Below are positions 24,000 to 29,925 of a stretch of DNA of 30,357 nucleotides, piece after piece. The notes beneath the pieces are model-generated. The model made no database searches, was not told the origin of the DNA, and saw nothing but the letters and a program-made list of their open reading frames with translations. Source of the stretch: a virus; the IMG/VR virus record IMGVR_UViG_3300042868_002692, positions 1-30,357 of that record, one strand, 5' to 3'. Every line of letters begins with the position of its first letter. The stretch's first letter is position 1. A program made the position numbers and the translations under genes.

Positions 24000-24472
24000 T
24001 GTTCTACACTTGCTGCATGACAGAAGAAGAAGCAGCACGCAAGGGTGAATGCCCATGTGGGTGTGATCTGTATGGCAACATCACAAACCAACGCCATGTG
24101 CGTGGCTGTGTCTGCAAGCGTTGCATGGGTGCTAGGAATCGGCGCAAGGGTCTAAACAAACAGCGCACAGCACGCAAGGCTTTAGGTGTGAAACCATCAA
24201 ACAAGTTTGGTGATGCCAATGAAGAAAACTGGCAAGATTCATTGTTTGCTAATGAAGTGAAAGCAGGCAAGCAGATACAGCCAGCAGTTACAGCATGGCT
24301 ACGCATAGAAGCACAAGTGATAGGTAATCAATCTGACTATGGAAGCCTGCGTAAGCCCACCAGAGCAGTGCTAATGCCTGATGGCTGGTCTGATGGGCTG
24401 GTAATGGTCAAGTTGTCTGTGTGGGCTGAACTGATCGCACCTGCGCTGGCTGCCTACTATGACCAATCCTAA
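23999..24472 (+). CDS. Cys-rich nuclease-like protein, resolvase candidate
   Basis: A 157-aa product. A Cys-rich N-terminus (GECPCGCDL and CVCKRCMGARNRRKG) suggests a zinc site. A basic stretch follows, then NKFGDANEENWQDSLFANEV and KAGKQIQPAVTAWLRIEAQV, and finally PTRAVLMPDGWSDGLVMVKL. The E-V-K-A-G-K segment fits a PD-(D/E)XK-like endonuclease core, and the ordering resembles small phage nucleases/resolvases. The call is tentative. It starts at the overlap TGATG. A shorter start at 24017 would also keep the Cys cluster. Confidence 0.48.
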   Translation: MFYTCCMTEEEAARKGECPCGCDLYGNITNQRHVRGCVCKRCMGARNRRKGLNKQRTARKALGVKPSNKFGDANEENWQDSLFANEVKAGKQIQPAVTAWLRIEAQVIGNQSDYGSLRKPTRAVLMPDGWSDGLVMVKLSVWAELIAPALAAYYDQS

Positions 24473-24541
24473 AACCCTTGCTGTATAAGGGTTTGCACAG
24501 GGTAGTTGCGCATGGGTATCACCTGTGCTTATGATGGGTGC
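24472..24541 (+). promoter_or_regulatory. cassette promoter P3 (leaderless)
   Basis: Perfect 8-bp inverted repeat AAACCCTT-N7-AAGGGTTT at 24472-24494, 11 nt, -35 TTGCGC 24506-24511, 18-nt spacer with TATCACCTGTGCT, -10 TATGAT 24530-24535, 6 nt, ATG 24542. The hairpin begins inside the stop codon of the upstream gene. Confidence 0.78.
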
Positions 24542-24820
24542 ATGAACAAAAACACATACACAGCAACATCAAGCAATGGCACAGTGGCAACACGATCAAC
24601 AAAGAATGAATACAAATACTGCGTGTTCTCAACAAGGGTTTACCGTGACCGTGTGAATGGTGGACTTATTGCAGGTTCTGAACGCATCATTGCAGAATGG
24701 ACATCACGCATGGATCTGGCGCAGAAGTTAGTGAACAAAAACATAAGTTCCGTGAACACAGATTTTGATGCTTACTACATTGCTTGTGAAATCGTTGAAG
24801 CAGTGAAAGCAGGCAAGTGA
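24542..24820 (+). CDS. cassette protein 3, unknown
   Basis: A 92-aa product beginning MNKNTYTATSSNGTVATRST. The rest has beta-strand-like segments (YKYCVFSTRVYRDRVNGG) and helical stretches (ERIIAEWTSRMDLAQKLVN, YYIACEIVEAVKAGK). It ends KAGK like cassettes 2 and 4 and its stop overlaps the next start. No domain recognised. Confidence 0.72.
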   Translation: MNKNTYTATSSNGTVATRSTKNEYKYCVFSTRVYRDRVNGGLIAGSERIIAEWTSRMDLAQKLVNKNISSVNTDFDAYYIACEIVEAVKAGK

Positions 24821-25023
24821 TGAAAAGGCAACACACACCAATCAACCAGTTGATTCTGGAAACCAAAGATCTGTCAATGTTCACCATTGAACGCATCATC
24901 ACTGCTGATGCAAAGTATTGGTTGCTTACAGATCTACGCAATGGCGCAACACGCCACTACAAAACCAAATACAACGCAGAACTTGCAATCTGTTCAGTAG
25001 TCAAATGGGCAATGAAGCCATGA
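24820..25023 (+). CDS. small protein, unknown
   Basis: A 67-aa product, MKRQHTPINQLILETKDLS and onward. The pattern FTIERIITADAKYWLLTDLR then NGATRHYKTKYNAELAIC suggests alternating strands and helices, possibly a small nucleic-acid-binding or host-interaction protein. It starts at the TGA/ATG overlap with cassette gene 3. Confidence 0.58.
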   Translation: MKRQHTPINQLILETKDLSMFTIERIITADAKYWLLTDLRNGATRHYKTKYNAELAICSVVKWAMKP

Positions 25024-25394
25024 ACACATCATTCAATCAGCGCATTGGGCGCAGGCTGTTTACATCAGAAATAGAACTGATCATTGAACTGCACAGAACA
25101 CTTGATATTGCCTGCGCCAAACAACAGTTAGATAAGCAACGCCTAGTTGATGCAGCACGCAGTGTTGCCCCAGAAGATTTTGCTGAATGGCAAGTTCTTG
25201 TATGGGCTGTTGATGGTGCGCAAACCATGACCCACAAGAATCGTGATTGTGGCGTGTCGCTGGCTTACAAAGGCAACACACAAATCACAGTTGCTGATGA
25301 TGCTTGTGGTAAGTGTGATGGCACAGGCAAATACATATTCAGTTCAGGTGCTGTAGGCATCTGCTACCAGTGCAACGGTAAAGGCAAACAATGA
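25020..25394 (+). CDS. protein with DnaJ-type zinc ribbon
   Basis: A 124-aa product. The N-terminal two thirds are helical (FTSEIELIIELHRTLDIACA, LDKQRLVDAARSVAPEDF). The end has two C-x-x-C-x-G-x-G motifs, CGKCDGTGKY and CYQCNGKGKQ, as in the DnaJ Cys-rich zinc domain. Possibly binds a host protein or acts as an adaptor. The region also appears in other phages at the end of otherwise unrelated proteins. Confidence 0.66.
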   Translation: MNTSFNQRIGRRLFTSEIELIIELHRTLDIACAKQQLDKQRLVDAARSVAPEDFAEWQVLVWAVDGAQTMTHKNRDCGVSLAYKGNTQITVADDACGKCDGTGKYIFSSGAVGICYQCNGKGKQ

Positions 25395-25612
25395 ACACAC
25401 AACCAATCACAATCATCACAGCATCTGATGTCACACCAGAATGCTTGCAAGCAGCAGAAGAAGTGTTTGATGGGTTCTTCAGCCCAACAGAAAACATTGA
25501 TTGGTGTTCTTTCCTAGATCGCCTAGAAGCATGGGGCTGGTGTTCACCAACACTGGATTCACCAGCCATCAACAAAATCAAACGCCACATCAACAAGATC
25601 AAGCACCAGTAG
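25391..25612 (+). CDS. small acidic protein, unknown
   Basis: A 73-aa product starting MNTQPITIITASDVTPECLQ with a C-terminal basic helix (AINKIKRHINKIKHQ). ATG overlaps the previous stop (ATGA). No domain is visible. Confidence 0.57.
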   Translation: MNTQPITIITASDVTPECLQAAEEVFDGFFSPTENIDWCSFLDRLEAWGWCSPTLDSPAINKIKRHINKIKHQ

Positions 25613-25616
25613 AACC

Positions 25617-25934
25617 ATGATCACAACTGTTGGCATTTCTGTGCGCTGCGACAATGGCAGGTGGTCAGCACACGCCATTCTGAATGGCATGGTGATCAGC
25701 AGCAGTTGTATGCACAACCACCAGACCAGCATCAACGCACAGGTGTGTGGCAGGGTCTTTGTGCGCAGATGGCTGGATATAGCCACCAGACCCCACCAGA
25801 TCACTGAACTGGCTTCTGAAGGCTGCTGGGTGCTGTCTTGGGCTGATGATGCTGGCAGGCAGGTTACGCACAGGTTCAGGTGGCTTGCCCCTGAAACCCT
25901 TGCCAGCAAAGCCAATCAGATTGGGCAACCATGA
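25617..25934 (+). CDS. small protein, unknown
   Basis: A 105-aa product, MITTVGISVRCDNGRWSAHA and onward, Trp- and Cys-rich (FVRRWLDIATRPHQIT, EGCWVLSWADDAG, HRFRWLAPETLAS). It shows strand-like segments but no family. It starts 4 nt after the preceding stop. The end overlaps the start of the region carrying promoter P4 (ATGA at 25931). Confidence 0.55.
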   Translation: MITTVGISVRCDNGRWSAHAILNGMVISSSCMHNHQTSINAQVCGRVFVRRWLDIATRPHQITELASEGCWVLSWADDAGRQVTHRFRWLAPETLASKANQIGQP

Positions 25935-26002
25935 AACCCTTATCTGGCTTGGGTTTGGCAGGGTACTTGCGTTTGCCAATCACCTGTGCTTATAATGTCT
26001 GT
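25934..26002 (+). promoter_or_regulatory. cassette promoter P4 (leaderless)
   Basis: AAACCCTT-N7-TTGGGTTT (6 central-outer pairs, inner TT mismatched) at 25934-25956, 10 nt, -35 TTGCGT 25967-25972, 18 nt with ATCACCTGTGCT, -10 TATAAT 25991-25996 (consensus), 6 nt, ATG 26003. Confidence 0.78.
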
Positions 26003-26335
26003 ATGAACACACACACAAACAGCACAGACTTCACCACCTACAAGGGTGTAACAATTTTCAATGTACGCAACGCACGCAATGGTGGCAACAAGATTCAGAA
26101 TCGTGACATTGCAATCACCTACCTTGCAGACAAATGGTGTGCTGCTGGTGATGCTTACCGTTCTTCATCAAACATCAAGCGTGCGCACGCAATGATTGAT
26201 TGGTTGCTTGCAAATGGCGCACCAGTTGTTGATGGTCGCATTGTTGCAACAATGGATCTTGTAGATACTTGTGAGTTTGGTTGCCAAGCAAGAAACATTG
26301 ATGGCTACTGGATCTTTATGAAGGCTGGCAAGTAA
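26003..26335 (+). CDS. cassette protein 4, unknown
   Basis: A 110-aa product beginning MNTHTNSTDFTTYKGVTIF. It has a basic strand region (NVRNARNGGNKIQNRDIAIT), a helix (IKRAHAMIDWLLANG) and the tail GYWIFMKAGK. Shares the start and the KAGK end with cassettes 2 and 3. An in-frame ATG 25931 could add 24 residues on read-through transcripts. Confidence 0.72.
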   Translation: MNTHTNSTDFTTYKGVTIFNVRNARNGGNKIQNRDIAITYLADKWCAAGDAYRSSSNIKRAHAMIDWLLANGAPVVDGRIVATMDLVDTCEFGCQARNIDGYWIFMKAGK

Positions 26336-26730
26336 TGAACAGCAAAAAAACAATCACCTGCAACAACTGTGGCAAAACCAATTTGAAATGGGAAACCAGC
26401 AAAGCAGGCAACTATTACTTGACAGATGCAGAAGCAACCAGCATCACCAACGCCAATGGCACAGTAATCAAAACCATCAGACCAGCACACCAGTGCTTGA
26501 CACCTGAACAGCAAGAGATTGCATCAGGCTTCCAGCAGGCAGCAGATCAGGCACACTTGCTTGAAGCAAAGCGTGATGCAATCAAAGCACAGATTGATGA
26601 ATTGTTATCGGCTGATGATTTGACAGATGATGCTGTTGCGCTGGTGCGTACTCTTGGCAAGCAATCAGTAGTGATCACTGGCGAGATTCAAGCGTTGCAG
26701 GTCAAGTTCAACAATGGGTGGCAGTTCTAA
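26335..26730 (+). CDS. zinc-ribbon protein, unknown
   Basis: A 131-aa product. CNNCGKTNLKWETS near the start plus HQC at about residues 52-54 form a likely zinc site. A long helix follows (FQQAADQAHLLEAKRDAIKA and onward), then a C-terminal GEIQALQVKFNNGWQF. May bind DNA or RNA; starts at the TAA/ATG overlap with cassette 4. Confidence 0.62.
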   Translation: MNSKKTITCNNCGKTNLKWETSKAGNYYLTDAEATSITNANGTVIKTIRPAHQCLTPEQQEIASGFQQAADQAHLLEAKRDAIKAQIDELLSADDLTDDAVALVRTLGKQSVVITGEIQALQVKFNNGWQF

Positions 26731-26741
26731 TGAATACCAGA

Positions 26742-26771
26742 AACACCATCACCACCTGTTATGATTCAGGT
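26742..26771 (+). promoter_or_regulatory. weak cassette promoter P5
   Basis: A -10 TATGAT at 26760-26765 with 6 nt to ATG 26772 and CACCTGT directly upstream, as in P1-P4, but three bases (GCT) are missing, and neither a -35 nor the upstream hairpin is clear. Translation could instead begin at the overlapping ATG 26730. Confidence 0.5.
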
Positions 26772-26981
26772 ATGAACACACACACAACATCAAAAGTTAC
26801 CTACGCAGATTGTCCTGAAGATGGTGGTAAGTGGGCTATCTACTGCGAACACTTTGATAACACTGGCGAGATTATCGGCACAGGTCTTGTGCAAGACACC
26901 AACAAACGCAGGCTTGCGACATGGCAAAAGCACAGCATTGACTGGTGCTGCTACTGCCAAGAAGAAAGAGATGCAAAGTAA
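26772..26981 (+). CDS. cassette-like protein 5, unknown
   Basis: A 69-aa product beginning MNTHTTSKVTYADCPEDG. The end has CYCQEERD, with Cys residues in CC-x-C, and the middle strand segment KWAIYCEHFDNTGEIIGTGL. An in-frame ATG at 26730, which overlaps the previous stop, would add 14 residues, so two starts are possible. Stop overlaps the next start. Confidence 0.62.
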   Translation: MNTHTTSKVTYADCPEDGGKWAIYCEHFDNTGEIIGTGLVQDTNKRRLATWQKHSIDWCCYCQEERDAK

Positions 26982-27247
26982 TGGATCAATCACAACTTCA
27001 GTTCTGGCAGTTCTGTGACATTGCAAAATGCACACCATCATCACCAGATATAAATCTTGGCATGGTTCACAAGAAGTTCTACAAACACCCACAGCACCAT
27101 GAACTGCGTGCGCAGTGGGTGGTAGAGCGTGCAAAGCGTTTAGCCAATCAAGATCTGAACCTTGAACTGGTGATAGCAGCCAGCAAGCAAGAAGCAGAAA
27201 CCCTGCGCAACGCAGACACACGCACCATTGCAACATTCAAGTTGTGA
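26981..27247 (+). CDS. small basic protein, unknown
   Basis: An 88-aa product, MDQSQLQFWQFCDIAKCTPS and onward, with helical segments (WVVERAKRLANQDLNLELVI, ASKQEAETLRNADTRTIATF) and several His (KKFYKHPQHHE). No recognised family. Starts at TAA/ATG overlap. Confidence 0.56.
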   Translation: MDQSQLQFWQFCDIAKCTPSSPDINLGMVHKKFYKHPQHHELRAQWVVERAKRLANQDLNLELVIAASKQEAETLRNADTRTIATFKL

Positions 27248-27274
27248 CACACCCAACCAATAGAAAGACAGCAA

Positions 27275-27514
27275 ATGAAAACCACCAAACCAAACATCAT
27301 CAATTACAAAGCCCAATACCAATTGATGCGCCTATCAGAACACCTGATGCCATTGATGCCTGAAGCAATCATTGACCGATTCAGCGCAGTGCTGATGCCA
27401 CGCATGGACACAGCAGAACAACACCCACAACACTTCCACCCAGATCGTTTTGATCTGGTTGTTGATTGGGGCTGCACAATGCACAAAGCCATTCAGCGCA
27501 AGATCTCACAATAG
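27275..27514 (+). CDS. small protein, unknown
   Basis: A 79-aa product with RBS AGAAAGA 5 nt upstream. The sequence is Met/His-rich: MRLSEHLMPLMPEAIIDRFS, EQHPQHFHPDRFDLVVDWGC. One Cys near the end. Function not known. Confidence 0.57.
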   Translation: MKTTKPNIINYKAQYQLMRLSEHLMPLMPEAIIDRFSAVLMPRMDTAEQHPQHFHPDRFDLVVDWGCTMHKAIQRKISQ

Positions 27515-27531
27515 AGAAGAAAGAAAGAACC

Positions 27532-27969
27532 ATGTTCAAGAAACAACACCCAACAGAACCAACGCTGATGAAAGCGTTGCATGACATTGCAACCCTTCAA
27601 CACCAAATCACAATGATTACAAGATCACTGATAGCAACCAAAATGGCAGCCAACATACCGTTGCATTCATGGGAACAAGAACGCTTTGATGCTTTGCCAG
27701 AAGTAGAACAGTCATACCTTCATAGCCTTGCGAGACTCACAAGTATCAGCAGACCAGTGATCAACAACACCATCACAAGCACCAACCCACCAGTGCGCAA
27801 AAGAATTGAAACCCAGAACGCCAGCGCACGCTGGACAAAGAAAGAAGATCAGCAGTTGCGCAAACTAAAAGTTGCTGGTGAATACTGGTTTCACATTGCC
27901 AATGTTCTTGGCAGGTCAGAAAAAGCGTGCCAGTTGCGCTGGAACAAACTTCAACCCAAGAAAGGCTAA
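27532..27969 (+). CDS. protein with C-terminal Myb/SANT-like DNA-binding domain
   Basis: A 145-aa product. Residues 10-70 are helical, about 70-98 are a Thr/Pro-rich linker, and about 100-140 read RWTKKEDQQLRKLKVAGEYW then FHIANVLGRSEKACQLRWNKL. The spaced tryptophans W101, W119 and W137, the acidic turn KKED and the LGRS turn fit a Myb/SANT three-helix domain. Strong RBS GAAGAAAGAAAG. A probable DNA-binding protein; such domains are uncommon but known in phages. Confidence 0.66.
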   Translation: MFKKQHPTEPTLMKALHDIATLQHQITMITRSLIATKMAANIPLHSWEQERFDALPEVEQSYLHSLARLTSISRPVINNTITSTNPPVRKRIETQNASARWTKKEDQQLRKLKVAGEYWFHIANVLGRSEKACQLRWNKLQPKKG

Positions 27970-27971
27970 TC

Positions 27972-28097
27972 ATGTCTGACACATCAAAACTGCTTCTACT
28001 TTGGGTGGTGCTACCAATGCTGTTCATGCTGATAGAAGGCACATGGGATTACCGTAAAAAAAGAATCAAACATCAGAAGGATCAGCAGTGGCGTTGA
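27972..28097 (+). CDS. small single-pass membrane protein
   Basis: A 41-aa product: MSDTSK, then a membrane segment (LLLLWVVLPMLFMLIEG), then a basic tail RKKRIKHQKDQQWR. It starts 2 nt after the previous stop and overlaps the next gene. Possibly tethers to the membrane; role unknown. Confidence 0.6.
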   Translation: MSDTSKLLLLWVVLPMLFMLIEGTWDYRKKRIKHQKDQQWR

Positions 28098-28378
28098 TGT
28101 GTCAAATCACAACCATTGATGGCAACACTTTTGATGCGCCAATCACACTGAAGGTTCTTACTGAATGGGAACAACACACAGGTAAAAGCATTGGTTATCT
28201 AGCCACACCTGATGCAAATGATTTTGCATACATTGCATGGCGTGCTGCGCACTACGCACACAAGATCAACAGATTCACAACCTTCAACAAGTTCAAGAAG
28301 ATCACAGTGGGCTGGGACATTCTCAACATTCAACCCAACGCTGTTGAACAGATAGAAGAATGGCTGAAGTACCAATGA
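28097..28378 (+). CDS. tail-chaperone-like small protein in the early region
   Basis: A 93-aa product (GTG 28088 would add 3 residues). Its pattern ITLKVLTEWEQHTGKSIGYL then ANDFAYIAWRAAHYAHKI has the same ordered features as the tail chaperone at 8690: an E near the start, S, then A-x-I/L-A-W-R/K. This is a short-motif similarity and not a proven family assignment. It starts at the TGATG overlap of the membrane protein. Confidence 0.5.
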   Translation: MCQITTIDGNTFDAPITLKVLTEWEQHTGKSIGYLATPDANDFAYIAWRAAHYAHKINRFTTFNKFKKITVGWDILNIQPNAVEQIEEWLKYQ

Positions 28379-28713
28379 CAAAGAAAACAACAGAACATCT
28401 GATACGCACCCTTGCAAGAGAAATGCAGATATCAGCAACAACATATGACCAGCCAGATCTGATGCGTTTTGTTACTGAAGAACTAAAACAACAGGTACAA
28501 GAAGATGCACAGCGATATCACATGACCATCATAAAGATTGATATCAGGACAGCACCTGATTTCATCATTGATGATGATGGCATTATGCGTCAGTTCTACC
28601 GTGTCGCAGCAGTTGCACAAGGCTATATGGCTGATGAATCAGTAGAACAAGCATTACGCAAAATAGATATTGACAATGCACGCCATGATTGGATTGATGA
28701 AGATGATTGCTGA
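28375..28713 (+). CDS. small protein, unknown
   Basis: A 112-aa product, MTKKTTEHLIRTLAREMQIS and onward, helical with an acidic C-terminus (RHDWIDEDDC). The central part IIKIDIRTAPDFIIDDDGIM reads as strands. ATGA overlap with the upstream gene; an ATG 28360 in frame is possible but would add only five residues. Confidence 0.58.
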   Translation: MTKKTTEHLIRTLAREMQISATTYDQPDLMRFVTEELKQQVQEDAQRYHMTIIKIDIRTAPDFIIDDDGIMRQFYRVAAVAQGYMADESVEQALRKIDIDNARHDWIDEDDC

Positions 28714-28840
28714 AGTAGTTATACATCTGGGGTCTGAATGGCGTGATCTGCTGATGTGCATGATTGGCATGGTCTGTGGCGCAGGCATAGGTTTCCTATA
28801 TGGCTGGGACTATGGCGCAAAGCCAAAGAAGAAACAATGA
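28697..28840 (+). CDS. small membrane protein
   Basis: A 47-aa product with one membrane segment (LLMCMIGMVCGAGIGFLYG) and a short basic tail AKPKKKQ. Alternative start 28703. The tail resembles that of the 29107-ending gene (GKKKQ). It overlaps both neighbours. Confidence 0.58.
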   Translation: MKMIAEVVIHLGSEWRDLLMCMIGMVCGAGIGFLYGWDYGAKPKKKQ

Positions 28841-28983
28841 ACAGCCAACCAGAACGCTGCAAAGCGTGCCACCAATTACTGCAAGATTGCATCTGTTCAT
28901 ATCCACACAAACACAAGAAAGAAACACCCAATGAGAAATGCACGCATGGAACGCTGGTACAGACACAGCATCACAACAGTTGA
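28837..28983 (+). CDS. Cys-rich mini-protein, likely zinc-binding
   Basis: A 48-aa product: MNSQPERCKACHQLLQDCIC, then SYPHKHKKETPNEKCTHGTL and onward. C-x2-C, then C-x-C and another C, with several His, suggest a zinc site of C4/C3H type. ATGA overlap with the previous gene. Confidence 0.58.
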   Translation: MNSQPERCKACHQLLQDCICSYPHKHKKETPNEKCTHGTLVQTQHHNS

Positions 28984-29107
28984 TGCCAAAGGTAAAACCA
29001 TCACAACACCAATACTGATGCCAACACCACCAGAACCAAACCCAGACAACCCAGATGCACCTGTTCATTCAGAATGGGTAGCAGTATTAGGAAAAAAGAA
29101 ACAATGA
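28931..29107 (+). CDS. small Pro-rich protein, unknown
   Basis: A 58-aa product overlapping the preceding gene by 53 nt in another frame. MRNARMERWYRHSITTVDAK leads to a Pro-rich middle (PTPPEPNPDNPDAP) and a basic end GKKKQ. The long overlap lowers confidence; RBS AGAAAGAAA just upstream raises it. Confidence 0.5.
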   Translation: MRNARMERWYRHSITTVDAKGKTITTPILMPTPPEPNPDNPDAPVHSEWVAVLGKKKQ

Positions 29108-29484
29108 CAAACACAGACAGCACAACAAACAAGCGTGGGCGTGGCGCACTACGCAAAGAAATCACAGAACATGGCGTATCAATGTATGTACGCAGGGGTT
29201 GCAGATGCGACATCTGCCGATCAGCCCGATACCAACAGCAGAAAAGTTACCGTAAGCGCAGTGATGAAGTGAAACTACGCCTAGACCCAACACCACTACT
29301 TCAACGCCTAGAAGCCACAGGTGATCTTGCAGAGATACACAGAAACAAACGCCAGCAATGGTTGAAGAATGGCATTGATGTGTATTGGGCAGACTACTGG
29401 TGCATCAAGTTTGGTTATCACCCATCAGAGATATTTGGTGCAGCGTTCTACCAACTAACCAATGAAGAAGAAGAAGCAGCATGA
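29104..29484 (+). CDS. DNA-binding protein with Cys motif and HTH-like end
   Basis: A 126-aa product. After a Thr/Asn-rich start it has HGVSMYVRRGCRCDICRSAR (the actinobacterial pattern H-G-x-x-x-Y-x-x-G-C-R-C-x-x-C), then a helix and ADYWCIKFGYHPSEIFGAAF, the same A-D-x-x-x-x-x-x-G-x-H-P pattern as the regulator at 18407. It is likely a DNA-binding regulator. Starts in the ATGA overlap. Confidence 0.7.
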   Translation: MTNTDSTTNKRGRGALRKEITEHGVSMYVRRGCRCDICRSARYQQQKSYRKRSDEVKLRLDPTPLLQRLEATGDLAEIHRNKRQQWLKNGIDVYWADYWCIKFGYHPSEIFGAAFYQLTNEEEEAA

Positions 29485-29753
29485 CAGATGTAACACATTC
29501 TGGTTGGGGTCGCTGCATCTGTGGCTACCAATCCAAAATCAACAGACTAGAAACAGAACTACAGATAACAGAACGCAGATTGCAACAAACAATCAACAAC
29601 CTTGAACATTCCATAACTGATAACTATGCGCTAAGAAACAAACTAGGTGAAGAAAAGAAAACCAGAACAGCGATAGAACACGCACTGAAACACACACTTG
29701 AAAAACTAGAACTGGCACAACACCAGTTAGGTATAACCAATGGCGATAGGTAG
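29481..29753 (+). CDS. coiled-coil protein, unknown
   Basis: A 90-aa product. After a Cys pair (GRCICGY) it is a continuous coiled coil (KINRLETELQITERRLQQTI, NLEHSITDNYALRNKLGEEK, and onward). Overlaps both neighbours. Function unknown; may be an oligomerising partner of an adjacent protein. Confidence 0.6.
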   Translation: MTDVTHSGWGRCICGYQSKINRLETELQITERRLQQTINNLEHSITDNYALRNKLGEEKKTRTAIEHALKHTLEKLELAQHQLGITNGDR

Positions 29754-29925
29754 CACACCAGAGATAGGTACAGGCTTTGGCTTATGGCGTGACATGACAC
29801 CAGAGCAACGCACAGCATGGTTTGAACACATGAATAAAAATTGGGGTGGCTACCTGATGAATGGATACGCCACACTTGTGCATAACAAAAACAACAGGTA
29901 CTACAAAAAAGAACCCCATGCCTAG
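29740..29925 (+). CDS. small protein, unknown
   Basis: A 61-aa product MAIGSTPEIGTGFGLWRDMT then PEQRTAWFEHMNKNWGGYLM, aromatic-rich. Overlaps the previous gene by 14 nt and the HNH gene by 8 nt. AGGTATAACCA precedes the start, a plausible binding site. Confidence 0.55.
   Translation: MAIGSTPEIGTGFGLWRDMTPEQRTAWFEHMNKNWGGYLMNGYATLVHNKNNRYYKKEPHA

Noticed and set aside
19721-26000. CACCTGTG alone as the cassette operator
   Set aside because: The same eight bases occur in several coding places (for example near 6175, 13608, 20342), so by itself it is not specific. Only the full promoter spacing is distinctive.
26790-27236. Long - strand ORF of 148 codons
   Set aside because: It is opposite well-formed, overlapping + strand genes, has Cys-rich random-like content and no family.
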